Shown: positions 44,850 to 53,525, counted from the first letter of the stretch. The stretch is DNA of 64,000 nt from Pseudoalteromonas sp. OOF1S-7 (GCF_022347765.1 NZ_JAKRFZ010000020.1:1-64000), one strand, 5' to 3'. Notes: generated from the sequence alone by a model not told the origin. Made by a program: numbers and translations.

Positions 44850-45680
44850 TTAGTTTTCATTTAAACCAAAAGCCCGAGAGCCGAGCTTGTTTTTATAGAA
44901 GTTTTCATATTCGACAACTTCTTTCTGTGTAAGAGACTTTGGCAAAGTACGCAATATTGAAAATCTGAACTCACGATGCATATCATTACCGTTGCCACAG
45001 ATTTGCTTTAACAGCTTATTACCGCAATGGCCAGTTATTGCGTAATTTTGCCACCTGCCATAGATGCCTTGCGAGCCACATGCGGAGCCAACGTATTGCG
45101 CCCCTGTACTAGGCTGCAATATTAAATATATGCCTGCTACATTTGACAACGCAGACTGCCATTCTCGGTTTGCCTCTGGATGATTGAAAATACGGCTTAG
45201 CTCATCAAAATTTAGAACAAAATCGAGATAACCAGGGAATGGCCTCGCATAGCCGGCGGGCAAAATTTCGACAACTTCTTTTTCCGTAATCCATTGGTGC
45301 CAAGACCTTGTAGATTGCCCCCAGTCTATAACTACTCTTTCTTCTAAATCCTCAAACCCACTGACTTTTTCAAGTTGGTAAAACCAACTATCTGGATCTT
45401 CAGGCATTGTGTAATTATTGGGAAGGCATATTTCCCGAATACGACAACGCTTGCCTACTTTGTAGACTCCATACAACCTTGCCTTACTGTAGGGCAACCC
45501 AATAAATGAAACCATGTATTCACAATCTAAAATTGGTCTAGATTGGCATGCTTGATATGTTTCAAGTTGACCTGTAGTCATCAACTCATAAAGATCATAG
45601 CGTTGATCTTGATGGCGAACGAGCTTGATTTTTTTGCTCGTATCCATGCCTCTTAATTTTAGTAGTTCTACGATATTCAT
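44850..45680 (-). CDS. GIY-YIG nuclease-domain protein
   Basis: The 276-residue protein has a GIY-YIG domain in its C-terminal third: GIYLILQPSTGAQYVGSA, where GIY and YVG are the name-giving motifs, then GIYGRWQNYA with the conserved Arg, and a late Glu in EVVEYENFYKNKLGSR. The first 170 residues are a separate alpha/beta region containing YMVSFIGLPYSKARLYGVYKV. Proteins of this type cleave DNA in repair, mobile elements or defence; the target here is not known. Flanked on both sides by attC sites, so it is a cassette. Confidence 0.85.
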   Translation of the reverse strand: MNIVELLKLRGMDTSKKIKLVRHQDQRYDLYELMTTGQLETYQACQSRPILDCEYMVSFIGLPYSKARLYGVYKVGKRCRIREICLPNNYTMPEDPDSWFYQLEKVSGFEDLEERVVIDWGQSTRSWHQWITEKEVVEILPAGYARPFPGYLDFVLNFDELSRIFNHPEANREWQSALSNVAGIYLILQPSTGAQYVGSACGSQGIYGRWQNYAITGHCGNKLLKQICGNGNDMHREFRFSILRTLPKSLTQKEVVEYENFYKNKLGSRAFGLNEN

Positions 45681-45693
45681 GATGAGCTATGCG

Positions 45694-45739
45694 AGCACCT
45701 AACGCTTGCGTCCTTTGGTTTAGGCACTTGTTAGGTGCT
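45694..45739 (-). repeat. very short attC recombination site
   Basis: The minus strand reads AGCACCTAACAAGTGCC and ends GCAAGCGTTAGGTGCT, near-perfect outer arms AGCACCTAAC/GTTAGGTGCT with R'' and R' patterns but only about 46 bp in total, shorter than usual attC sites. Confidence 0.8.
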
Positions 45740-46069
45740 TTATGCACATACCCATGTACCATTAGGGTTTTGTTTAGCTCCTGAGTATTCTCCGCCAACA
45801 ACCCACGTACCATTTGGATTTTGTTTAGCACCTGAGTATGCGCCACCACAGACCCAAGTACCATTCGGATTTTGTTTAGCACCTGAATATGCACCACCAA
45901 CAACCCAAGTACCATTCGGATTTTGTTTAGCGCCTGAATATGCACCACCAACAACCCAAGTACCATTCGGATTTTGCTTAGCACCTGAATATGCACCACC
46001 AACAACCCAAGTACCGTCTGGGTTTTGCTTTGCTCCAGAATATCCTTTGTATTTCACTACATCTGACAT
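45740..46069 (-). CDS. tandem-repeat protein, 17-residue units
   Basis: The 109-residue protein begins MSDVVKYKG and then consists of six copies of YSGAKQNPNGTWVVGGA with few changes (one D for N, V to C at two places, E for A once). The DNA shows a matching 51 bp tandem repeat. Each unit could form a beta-hairpin with a Trp-centred turn. AAGGAGTCAAC precedes the ATG. It is bounded by a short attC after the stop and a GTTAAGTG motif before the gene. No known function. Confidence 0.85.
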   Translation of the reverse strand: MSDVVKYKGYSGAKQNPDGTWVVGGAYSGAKQNPNGTWVVGGAYSGAKQNPNGTWVVGGAYSGAKQNPNGTWVCGGAYSGAKQNPNGTWVVGGEYSGAKQNPNGTWVCA

Positions 46070-46479
46070 GTTGACTCCTTAATTTGAAAATCACTTAACA
46101 GTGTATTAGCGTGAATACCGGTTAAACCCCGCTCCCAGAGCCTCACCAACCCACCACTAAAAGTATTTATTCATAATAAGAAAAATAACCTACCACCAAG
46201 TCTCCCACTGCTCAAGCCAAATTGGCTTTGTTGAAACCGAGCCTTGTTCATAGCGAGACTTGGGGTCTCGTTATGTAAATCTACTAACCTTTTGAATCTA
46301 TTCAACTTAAATCATAACTTCACTTATACGAGACCTTCAGGCGCGGAGAAAACGAGAAATTTGACATGGAAGCCGACGGTATTCACTTACACCTGAATAA
46401 ATACACAGTACTTAATATTAAAGGTGCTCTTTACCATTTGGAATAGTGATCTGGTTAGGTTTATCCCGGCTCGGACGCG
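46070..46479. other. right border of the cassette array
   Basis: Just upstream of the repeat-protein gene the minus strand has CACTGTTAAGTG (46095-46106), an R'-like half site. Farther right are short palindromes AGCCAA-a-TTGGCT and CGAGAC-ttggg-GTCTCG. No integrase gene and no complete attI were found. Confidence 0.4.
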
Positions 46480-46832
46480 CCAGAAGTGATAGCGGGGTCT
46501 GCTAGGTTCATCATTATCACGGTACTGATGCGTTGTATTTAGGTGGACCCCGACCGCAAGCGTCCGGGATGACAGTGGGCCTGTTCGATTCATCAGTACC
46601 ACGGCGCAGCTACGTTGTATTTAAGTAGCTCCCGGCTCGCAAGCGTCCGGGATGACAGTGGAGTCTGTTAGGTACGTCAATATCACGGCGCTGCTACGTT
46701 GTATTTAAGTAGACCCCGGCTCGCAAGCGTCCGGGAAGACATCCGGATCTGTTAGGTTCACCGATACCACGACACTACTGCGTGGTATTTAAGTCAATCC
46801 CGGCGCGCAAGCATCCGGGATGACTACGGGGC
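46480..46832. repeat. tandem repeats of about 84 bp
   Basis: Four clear units and part of a fifth; the shared core cgcaagcgtccggga recurs at about 46561, 46644, 46728 and 46812, with the second element acgttgtatttaagtag between cores. Each has a CCCGG-CCGGG inverted pair. A single degraded relative lies at about 1395-1490. Confidence 0.85.
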
Positions 46833-46854
46833 CCATTCAGCAAGTGAGCGACAC

Positions 46855-47856
46855 TTATCTAAACTCAAAGTTAACCTGTACCGGGTAGTGATCAGATAGC
46901 TCGTTGTAGTAGCCGTTGTGATAATAGCGGCCGCTGCTTAGGTTCCAGTTGCCGCGCAGGTAGCTCCAGTACCAGTTTTGCTGTGCTTTGGGATAACGTA
47001 CTTTCATGCTGGGTGTGTTGCTTGGCTGTTTATGGTCGCGGTGCCAGAAAACGTAATCGAGTGTGTCGTTGTAATCCAGGCTGTAGTCAAAGTAGTAGGC
47101 GTTAGCTTTGGTGAACCAGTTGTATTTTGCCGGAAATGAGCCTATCTGCGGCGTCTCGAAGTTCAGCACTGCGCGTGATGTTGCAAGCATATCGGCCACT
47201 TCATCTTGCTTACTCCATTCTACGTTCATATCGCCACCAATAATAACCGGCTCGCTGGCAGGAATATTTTCGGTGCTAATAAACGACTGAATCTCACTCA
47301 GCTGGCCCATGCGCACACGGTGCTCCTGAGCGGTGTCGCCGTCGTGAGTTGCCTGCAAGTGCGTGCCTACCAGGTGATAACGTTGATTGTCTTTTTCAAT
47401 TTCTACGTAAGCAAACCCTTTGTTTGACAGATAGTCCCAGCTGCCGTTCAGGCTGTTTTCAAACACATGAGCCTTTTGTGTGATGATTGGGTATTTAGAC
47501 AAAATAACCACGCCACCACGGATCACAAAAGGACTGTTCGAACAGTTGCCCGTTAGTTTGTCCCAGCCGCTGCCACTACAGTCCTGACCAACGTTAGGTG
47601 TCTGATGAGGGTAAATTGCCGAAAGCGCATCCAGCGCCTGCTCGGCATCGCTGTTAAAGGCTTCACTGATCAGGATCACATCCGGGCGGTCGCTCATAGA
47701 CGCCAGCACCGAGGGCAAACGTTCAGCCCGGTTCTCCTGATCCCAATCCTGTACGTTAAGTTGCATAATATTGTATGCCATCACTTTCAGCGAATCGGCC
47801 ATACTGTGGGTGCTCATCAGCATTAGTGCACAAAGCAGCGCGTGCTTAGCTTTCAT
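46855..47856 (-). CDS. secreted sphingomyelinase-like phosphodiesterase (EEP family)
   Basis: The 333-residue protein starts at MKAKHALLCALMLMSTHSMA, a signal peptide, after GGAGACGTAAA. Motifs match bacterial neutral sphingomyelinases: MAYNIMQLN, VILISEAFNSDA, GGVVILSKYPI, THLQATHDGD, IIGGDMNVEW, DYNDTLDYVFW and the final LSDHYPVQV, with the metal-binding Glu, Asn, Asp and catalytic His in place. Two Cys in GQDCSGSGWDKLTGNCS suggest a disulfide. It should cleave sphingomyelin or a related phospholipid outside the cell. Confidence 0.87.
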   Translation of the reverse strand: MKAKHALLCALMLMSTHSMADSLKVMAYNIMQLNVQDWDQENRAERLPSVLASMSDRPDVILISEAFNSDAEQALDALSAIYPHQTPNVGQDCSGSGWDKLTGNCSNSPFVIRGGVVILSKYPIITQKAHVFENSLNGSWDYLSNKGFAYVEIEKDNQRYHLVGTHLQATHDGDTAQEHRVRMGQLSEIQSFISTENIPASEPVIIGGDMNVEWSKQDEVADMLATSRAVLNFETPQIGSFPAKYNWFTKANAYYFDYSLDYNDTLDYVFWHRDHKQPSNTPSMKVRYPKAQQNWYWSYLRGNWNLSSGRYYHNGYYNELSDHYPVQVNFEFR

Positions 47857-48207
47857 TTTACGTCTCCGAAATCTCATTGTTATTTTTGTGTTGTTAATAA
47901 TTTTTTACACCTGAGCTCTGCACGGCATTACCTGTGAGTAAAAAATTTCGCAGCACACATTAGTCACAAAAAGTGACACTCAGATTTCTACAAACCGTTA
48001 TTTTTATTAAACTTTAATTGTATTGGCATGACGTTTTTAAGGCTTTTTAATGATCACAGGATAAAACCCCGAAGCCAGACAAGAGGTAGATTAGCTTTAC
48101 ACTAAAACCACGGTTAACTTTGCATTTACGCAAGCGCTTGGATTGATCCTCACAGAAAAAAACAATACAATAATGATTCTCATTTGCATAAAAGGAAACA
48201 TTACAAA
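47857..48207. promoter_or_regulatory. divergent promoter region
   Basis: Spacer of 350 bp between the sphingomyelinase-like gene and the divergent secreted protein. It contains the Fur-like site at 48169-48187; no gene is seen. Confidence 0.5.
48169..48187. promoter_or_regulatory. Fur-box-like sequence
   Basis: AATAATGATTCTCATTTGC matches the 19 bp Fur consensus (GATAATGATAATCATTATC) at 14 positions, including the TAATGAT and TCATT arms. It is 20 bp before the start of the secreted protein at 48208, so iron-bound Fur would block that promoter. Confidence 0.6.
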
Positions 48208-49104
48208 ATGAAAATACTCTCTGTCCTGCTGCTTTTGCTGTGCTCACTGCCGGCTTTTGCAAAAAAGCCCATCCGTGTTGTTGATGTTGGTGTGATGGGG
48301 CTCGCCTCGCACGATTTGTTCCAGTGGAATACCCAGGCCCGCGAAAATGAAGAAAACGGTCGTTTTGACCTGAGTACGATTTTTGACTACGCCGACGGCA
48401 CCCGAATTCATCAGGGCGGTAACCCTAAAAACTCATCAAATGCAGCGGTGTATTCAATCACTCAGAATCTGGTGAGCTTCTATGCGGGTAAAAAAGCCGC
48501 GTTGTTGATGTCCAGAACAGTTACTGAAGAGCAGGCTCACATCATCGCGCGCCAGCAAACGGTTGCCTTCTTTATGGGTATGGTCAAAGAGTCTTACGAG
48601 CGCTTTACCAATGCCAGATTCCCAGACTATGCGCTGGCGCAACATGTAACGGACGATGAGCAAGGCGTTATGCGCGCACTGCATGACATCCTGCCTGGCA
48701 AAATCTACGTGAACCGTAACCTGACGCGCGAAGTGTTTGAAGTCACTGACTTCAGACTGGCCATGACTCAGCTGTCACCAACTGAAATGATGAAGCCAGT
48801 GAAGTTTTACGACGGTAAATACGATGAAGAATACCTGCATGTCGTCGTCCCTGGCTTCCCGGATCCAACCATCATCAACCTGCAAGCCATTGACCAAAGC
48901 TTTATTGCAGAGCAAACGAATTATAACCTCGACGACATGCTCGCCGAACTACAATTCTATGGCCAGTTTCCCTTCTTCGGCAACCTGGTGCACTTCACCA
49001 GCTTCGGTTACCACCTGGAAAACCTGTTTGCCAAAGGCATTTGTAACAAGTACGTCGATGGTAGCCCAAATACCTGGAATACCGTTGCGGTAGAGTGTTA
49101 TTGA
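48208..49104 (+). CDS. secreted protein of unknown function, probably iron-regulated
   Basis: The 298-residue protein starts MKILSVLLLLLCSLPAFA, a signal peptide, with AAGGAAACATTACAAA before the ATG. I do not recognise the family. Notable parts are KPIRVVDVGVMGLASHDLF, TVTEEQAHIIARQQTVAFFMGMV, PDYALAQHVTDDEQGVMRALHDILPG and two Cys near the C-terminus (GICNKYVDG, AVECY). No membrane segment after the signal. A Fur-like site overlaps its promoter and a sphingomyelinase-like gene is divergent. A strong terminator follows. Confidence 0.72.
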   Translation: MKILSVLLLLLCSLPAFAKKPIRVVDVGVMGLASHDLFQWNTQARENEENGRFDLSTIFDYADGTRIHQGGNPKNSSNAAVYSITQNLVSFYAGKKAALLMSRTVTEEQAHIIARQQTVAFFMGMVKESYERFTNARFPDYALAQHVTDDEQGVMRALHDILPGKIYVNRNLTREVFEVTDFRLAMTQLSPTEMMKPVKFYDGKYDEEYLHVVVPGFPDPTIINLQAIDQSFIAEQTNYNLDDMLAELQFYGQFPFFGNLVHFTSFGYHLENLFAKGICNKYVDGSPNTWNTVAVECY

Positions 49105-49131
49105 TCCACTTGATTGATATGCTGCTAAATG

Positions 49132-49167
49132 GCGCACTTGTTCTTTAGAGGGCAAGTGCGTTTTTTG
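49132..49167 (+). terminator. rho-independent terminator
   Basis: CGCACTTG-ttctttagaggg-CAAGTGCG followed by TTTTTT, about 28 bp after the secreted-protein stop. Confidence 0.92.
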
Positions 49168-49244
49168 TAACTAACGACGGCATAAGAAAGTGGATTGCTA
49201 TTTATGGAATAATTTACATCTTAGTCTAATCAAAGTATTCAATG

Positions 49245-52200
49245 CTAAACTTTTTCACCATCTTTTGTTACCAATTCAAATTTAAGGCATGGTGTATTCT
49301 CAGTAAAAGTAACCTTCATCCAATATTTAAAGGTCAACTTACCAACAGTATCACTACCGTTATTCAGTTTGAAATCCACATCGACATATTGGTCATCAGC
49401 TATCTTACGAAAGCATACTTTGTGAAATAGCTCTTTACTAGTAAGCAAGCTATAACCAACATCACTATAGTTTAATGAATAGACCTCACAATTGCCAACA
49501 TGGCAAATATACTCATTGTCAAAACCATCTTGGCGGCTAATATTGTGTCTGTCTGCGATTTCTAGCTCATAAGATGATTTTCGTAACATGCTTTTTAATT
49601 CTCGATCCCCGACAAACAGCACCGGACACGCCATTGACTTTGAAGTTCTTTGAATATCTGAAAGGAGGCAATCTTTATCAGTATAGTAGTATGATGCAAA
49701 TTTTGGATATTCGAGTAACGACATTAATATGTTTTCTTTAAGGTTATTTGAAACACAGTCAAGCATCCAGGTTTCTTCATTAATCGGCCGATTCGTATCA
49801 ATTCCTAGGGCAACTCGTTCTTTTGCATAGTCCGAGATATTCACATCAAAAGAAAAATTGTCGTCAAGATCAACTCCCAGTTCAATATGCTCAAAAAGCA
49901 CTAGAGGGAACTCAGGCTCGTTTTTATCACTTAAGATGGCCGAGCTAGCTACACCAAAACTCGCAAGCCTCTCAGTGTCTATCTCAGCATCCACAACAAG
50001 CTGACTCTGAACATTACTAATGCTCGTAATGATACCTTCTACTGATTCAATAAAGTTGGCCTTTAAAGTTTCTAAACTATCAGGATCGACCAGAAGATAA
50101 TCGCAATCCTCATTGGCAATTTTTATCCAATCATTAAGATCTGATATGAGTGCCTTCTGATCCATATGTCTGAAATACCCTGAGAATATGGCTTCGTTCC
50201 AATCGTTTGGTAGTTTCCATATTGATTTCGACATGGAAATAGCAATCTCGACATAGGCTCTTTTCATACTTTGTGGACTACTTGCTCCCCACCCTGTATA
50301 AATACGCCCAGAAACTCGTCTTTCTTTGTAAATGCGACCAAAGGACTCTAATATTGTTGATATCCAAGTTCCATAGGTATGCTGTCCATAATCACGATGT
50401 CGAATGTATGCACCCAACAAATTACCTGCATTGGAAATAACATAGGGACGCTGCACTCCCGAGCTTGATGGGTGGATACGTGCTCCTGACAATAGAGCGT
50501 TAACATATTTAGCCAAAAGATCAGGTTGCTCATTGCCTGGTTTCAAGAGCATGTAGCAAGCTGTAATGACTCTTAAATCGACATGAGCATTTTTAAAAGA
50601 GAGAGCAGACGCAGCACTATAATCATAATCGTCTCCTCTGAGGATTAACTGCCAAATGTCACTAGTCGGTTCCAATGCCAGGAAATAATGATTAATCAGC
50701 ACGGAGTGCCAACCGAACTCTGCATTCCAATGCTCATCATGCGACAGCTTATCAAGCCAATTCAGAAGCATATCAACGCCCCAACCAGCAGCCTCAAAGT
50801 TACCGAACCGAAGAGCAGAAATTGCCGTTGACGCTGTAAACTCCAAATGCGTGATATAAGCTGGATATGACTTATTGAAATCCCAAGTTCGCCTTGAAAT
50901 TGGTTCGATGTACATTATCCAACTTTCCCAGGCACCAACAAAATCATAGAGAATATCCTCGTACTTGCTAGCTATCCTTAAATCACTCGACTCAGAGTTA
51001 TACGAACGCCATTCGACCAGCATATACCACATATAGTAGCTGCCCTGTATAAGCGATCTCATTTCTTGTTCGATTAAAGCATCTCGACTCGAAAATATGC
51101 GCTTATGAAAGTACAGCATGTCTGTATAAAAACGTGAATTATCTGGAATTCGCTCAACAGTCTCTTGTGCTAGACGGTAATACTCCCCCATAAGTTCATC
51201 AAGGTAACTTCTACTCAAGAAGCCACTAGCTGGTAATACTAGCCAGTTATCCAAGTTTCCCTCTCCGTTTTTAAACGAAAGGGCTTCTGCAAGCTCGGTG
51301 TGCCAAAGAGCTAAGCTTTCAAGAGCGTCCGAGAATTCTCTGGCATCACCATCTCTAATGGCGTCATTTGCGGGACCAATAACAGCATTTAGGACAGATG
51401 ATAAACCGATACCTACTCTAGGAAATTCCTTTTCGAAGGAGAAAGACAATTTTATTAGAGCTTTTACTAACGGATTAATTTTAAAGCCATCATATAGAGC
51501 TAATATCATGGTGTCGCCAGTTACACTCCCTCGCATAGGTTGCACCACTAACTTCGCTCCCTTTATTTTTTTTAATTTCAAGATATTCAATTGAACTCGA
51601 ATAGCAGAGTTCAGAAGCCACAGTCTGACATCTTTTAAAGATCTTTCCCGTTTCACCTTTCGGGTTATATCTTTATATCCATCGTTAAAATAACTATATG
51701 AAAGAACTTCCATAACATTTTCGTCTGGGTTATCTATCAGCTTGTTGCAGACAGAGTTTTCTATAAGTACACCTTTAATTCGGTTGCGAACATCAAGCTC
51801 ACATGCTTCATGAAGGGAATACCGAAAAATGATCGCCTCACGAGAAGACTCATCCAGCATTCGGAATGTTTTGACAAAAAACCAAGCGGTCAATAGTAAA
51901 TTTGACGAGAACCACAACGCTGAGGTAAGACAGATAGCTACATATGCATGCTCACTTATTGTCGATCTAAGGAAGTAACCAAAAACAATAAATACTGACA
52001 ATGTAAGGCCACTTAAGCCCGCAAACATAAACCCGGAGTATTTTTGGTACAAAGGAAAAATTACCTTTTTGGCTGACTTATTCTGAAAAAGAACACTTAT
52101 AAGACCAACAACTAACGGGTAGACGACCCCTATAATAGTTAATTGACCTCCTAGAAAAACCCCCTGCCATTCAAGAAGCTCCCTCCAGAAAGGAGCATGT

Positions 52201-52439
52201 TGGATAACATAGGGTTTAACCCACGGTTGCCAAAAAATGAGATTACAAGTTACTAAGGCAGCCAACACCAACGCTTGAAAAATATACATTTTATAGTAGG
52301 TCGACCATCGGAAAACACCCTTTTCTAAAAAGCTCCACTGACTATTTAAAAAAGCTTTATTTTTATAAATCGACTCTTTAATTTCTTTATTGACTTGAGA
52401 TGAAAGAGTCCTAAAAAAACGTCCGATTAAAATTTTCAT
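49245..52439 (-). CDS. large membrane protein of unknown function, 1064 residues
   Basis: I do not recognise this protein. It has four membrane helices in the first 215 residues (about 52-72, 95-122, 135-158, 165-195), with the pattern GGQLTIIGVVYPLVVGLISVLF in the second. The remaining 850 residues are soluble, helix-rich, with many Trp and Tyr, and resemble a helical-repeat region up to about 800, followed by a mixed region with Cys in MACPVLFVGDR and a final beta-like end. AT-rich codon use sets it apart from the core genes. It stands alone, without partner genes, between two unrelated transcription units. Confidence 0.8.
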   Translation of the reverse strand: MKILIGRFFRTLSSQVNKEIKESIYKNKAFLNSQWSFLEKGVFRWSTYYKMYIFQALVLAALVTCNLIFWQPWVKPYVIQHAPFWRELLEWQGVFLGGQLTIIGVVYPLVVGLISVLFQNKSAKKVIFPLYQKYSGFMFAGLSGLTLSVFIVFGYFLRSTISEHAYVAICLTSALWFSSNLLLTAWFFVKTFRMLDESSREAIIFRYSLHEACELDVRNRIKGVLIENSVCNKLIDNPDENVMEVLSYSYFNDGYKDITRKVKRERSLKDVRLWLLNSAIRVQLNILKLKKIKGAKLVVQPMRGSVTGDTMILALYDGFKINPLVKALIKLSFSFEKEFPRVGIGLSSVLNAVIGPANDAIRDGDAREFSDALESLALWHTELAEALSFKNGEGNLDNWLVLPASGFLSRSYLDELMGEYYRLAQETVERIPDNSRFYTDMLYFHKRIFSSRDALIEQEMRSLIQGSYYMWYMLVEWRSYNSESSDLRIASKYEDILYDFVGAWESWIMYIEPISRRTWDFNKSYPAYITHLEFTASTAISALRFGNFEAAGWGVDMLLNWLDKLSHDEHWNAEFGWHSVLINHYFLALEPTSDIWQLILRGDDYDYSAASALSFKNAHVDLRVITACYMLLKPGNEQPDLLAKYVNALLSGARIHPSSSGVQRPYVISNAGNLLGAYIRHRDYGQHTYGTWISTILESFGRIYKERRVSGRIYTGWGASSPQSMKRAYVEIAISMSKSIWKLPNDWNEAIFSGYFRHMDQKALISDLNDWIKIANEDCDYLLVDPDSLETLKANFIESVEGIITSISNVQSQLVVDAEIDTERLASFGVASSAILSDKNEPEFPLVLFEHIELGVDLDDNFSFDVNISDYAKERVALGIDTNRPINEETWMLDCVSNNLKENILMSLLEYPKFASYYYTDKDCLLSDIQRTSKSMACPVLFVGDRELKSMLRKSSYELEIADRHNISRQDGFDNEYICHVGNCEVYSLNYSDVGYSLLTSKELFHKVCFRKIADDQYVDVDFKLNNGSDTVGKLTFKYWMKVTFTENTPCLKFELVTKDGEKV

Positions 52440-53344
52440 TGATCGTTGTCTACTATACTATTAATGGTTTTTCTTTATTCTCTGATGGTGTTAACGGCTA
52501 TTAGCTTTACAAAAGATAACGGTTACGCATACCTATATCATCAGAACATAAATGTTTCTAGGTCTGTAGTTTCTGGATAAAAGTTCGGCTCTAGCTCTGA
52601 GGTTAAGCAACAATGTGTCGTCATTCACTTCCATTTAATCCAATGATGTTGAGCTATTTCAAAGAGCTAAGCCTTGTCGATAGGCTAAAATTCCCGGGGC
52701 AGGCCCGTCCAAGCTTTCACATCAATATTTTTAAAACATCAGAATAGTCTGTCAAGAGCTCCCTATAACTTCTCACTACTGCATACTCAATCCATAAGCA
52801 TGTTGAGATAATAAAATTCGATTAAGCTGCCAGATACATTGGTTTCAAAAAACCTGTAACTTTTCCATAATAACTCGCAATGTATGACCAGCGTCAACCC
52901 AGACATAAAATATATGTTTCAAAAATCATGATTCGAGCAAAAGTAAGCGTGGTTGTGTACTAAGCTACTTTCGACGGCCACATATCACTATACCGAGTAG
53001 TTTTCTATCTCTATTTTTCAAATATCCGTGCGATAATAGCATCTGTTTAGGTTTAGAAAATGAATAGCTGGCTCGGTTAAAGTACCATTTACTCATGGGC
53101 TATGATAGCAGAGCAATAGGCTACTAATTCGCTTAGATTAGAATTTGCTAATGATTAAGTAAAACGTCACTACATCAGCTTTGTTTCACAAGATAATTCG
53201 GTGTAAAAATATGTCAAATTTTAAGTACAACAAAAGGCAATAGAGAACACATAGAAAGTCTGATAGCTTAAATGGAAAGTACTTTTTAGCTTTAGAAGAT
53301 TTTTGATTTTGAAGTGAAATTTGACACCGCAAACTCTGGAGTTT
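52440..53344. other. 900 bp intergenic region
   Basis: No convincing gene. A 44-residue frame at 52613-52747 (MCRHSLPFNPMMLSYFKELS and on) looks protein-like but has a weak ribosome site and no recognised family. Downstream DNA to the SRP RNA gene is AT-rich and featureless. Confidence 0.45.
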
Positions 53345-53345
53345 G

Positions 53346-53459
53346 GGTGGCAGTCTTACCAGCCACATCCCGGCACACGAGTCATTCGCTGTGGCTGCTT
53401 CCTTCCGGACCTGACCAGGTTCACGAACTATCGTTGCGAGAGGACCAATAAGACTACCA
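53346..53459 (-). ncRNA. ffs: 4.5S signal recognition particle RNA
   Basis: The minus strand has the invariant SRP RNA core GGTCAGGTCCGGAAGGAAGC followed by AGCC, then the GTGTGCCGGGATGTGGCTGG arm. The two ends GGTAGTCTTA and TAAGACTGCC pair to close the hairpin. Size (about 114 nt) fits the small bacterial type. The RNA works with Ffh to target membrane proteins. It lies inside a spurious open frame. Confidence 0.95.
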
Positions 53460-53486
53460 TTGAGGGCCTTGTTTGGCGCGGGATGA

Positions 53487-53515
53487 ATTATCGCGAGTTT
53501 CACGCCGGGTTGCAA
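53487..53515 (-). promoter_or_regulatory. sigma-70 promoter of ffs
   Basis: On the minus strand TTGCAA (-35) and GATAAT (-10) are separated by exactly 17 bp. The RNA start would be about 20-25 bp before the mature 5' end, in keeping with 5' trimming. Confidence 0.75.
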
Positions 53516-53525
53516 GGGTAAATGT

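Noticed and set aside
45595..46082. Overlapping frames on both strands across the 51 bp tandem repeat
   Set aside because: Any frame through a repeat whose unit is a multiple of three stays open; only the frame with a ribosome site and MSDVVKYKG start was kept.
46070..48207. Integron integrase or attI next to the array
   Set aside because: No tyrosine recombinase-like protein is encoded on either side within the window; only a half-site resembles R'.
52613..52747. 44-residue frame beginning MCRHSLPF, considered as an SRAP-type remnant
   Set aside because: The MCGR start of that family is not present and the ribosome site is weak; left as unassigned.
53320..53345. CAAACTC-CA-GAGTTTG palindrome after ffs as a terminator
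   Set aside because: No T-run follows, so termination there is not supported.
53186..53515. 109-residue minus-strand open frame
   Set aside because: It covers the SRP RNA gene and its promoter; the translated sequence is low-quality and unlike any protein.
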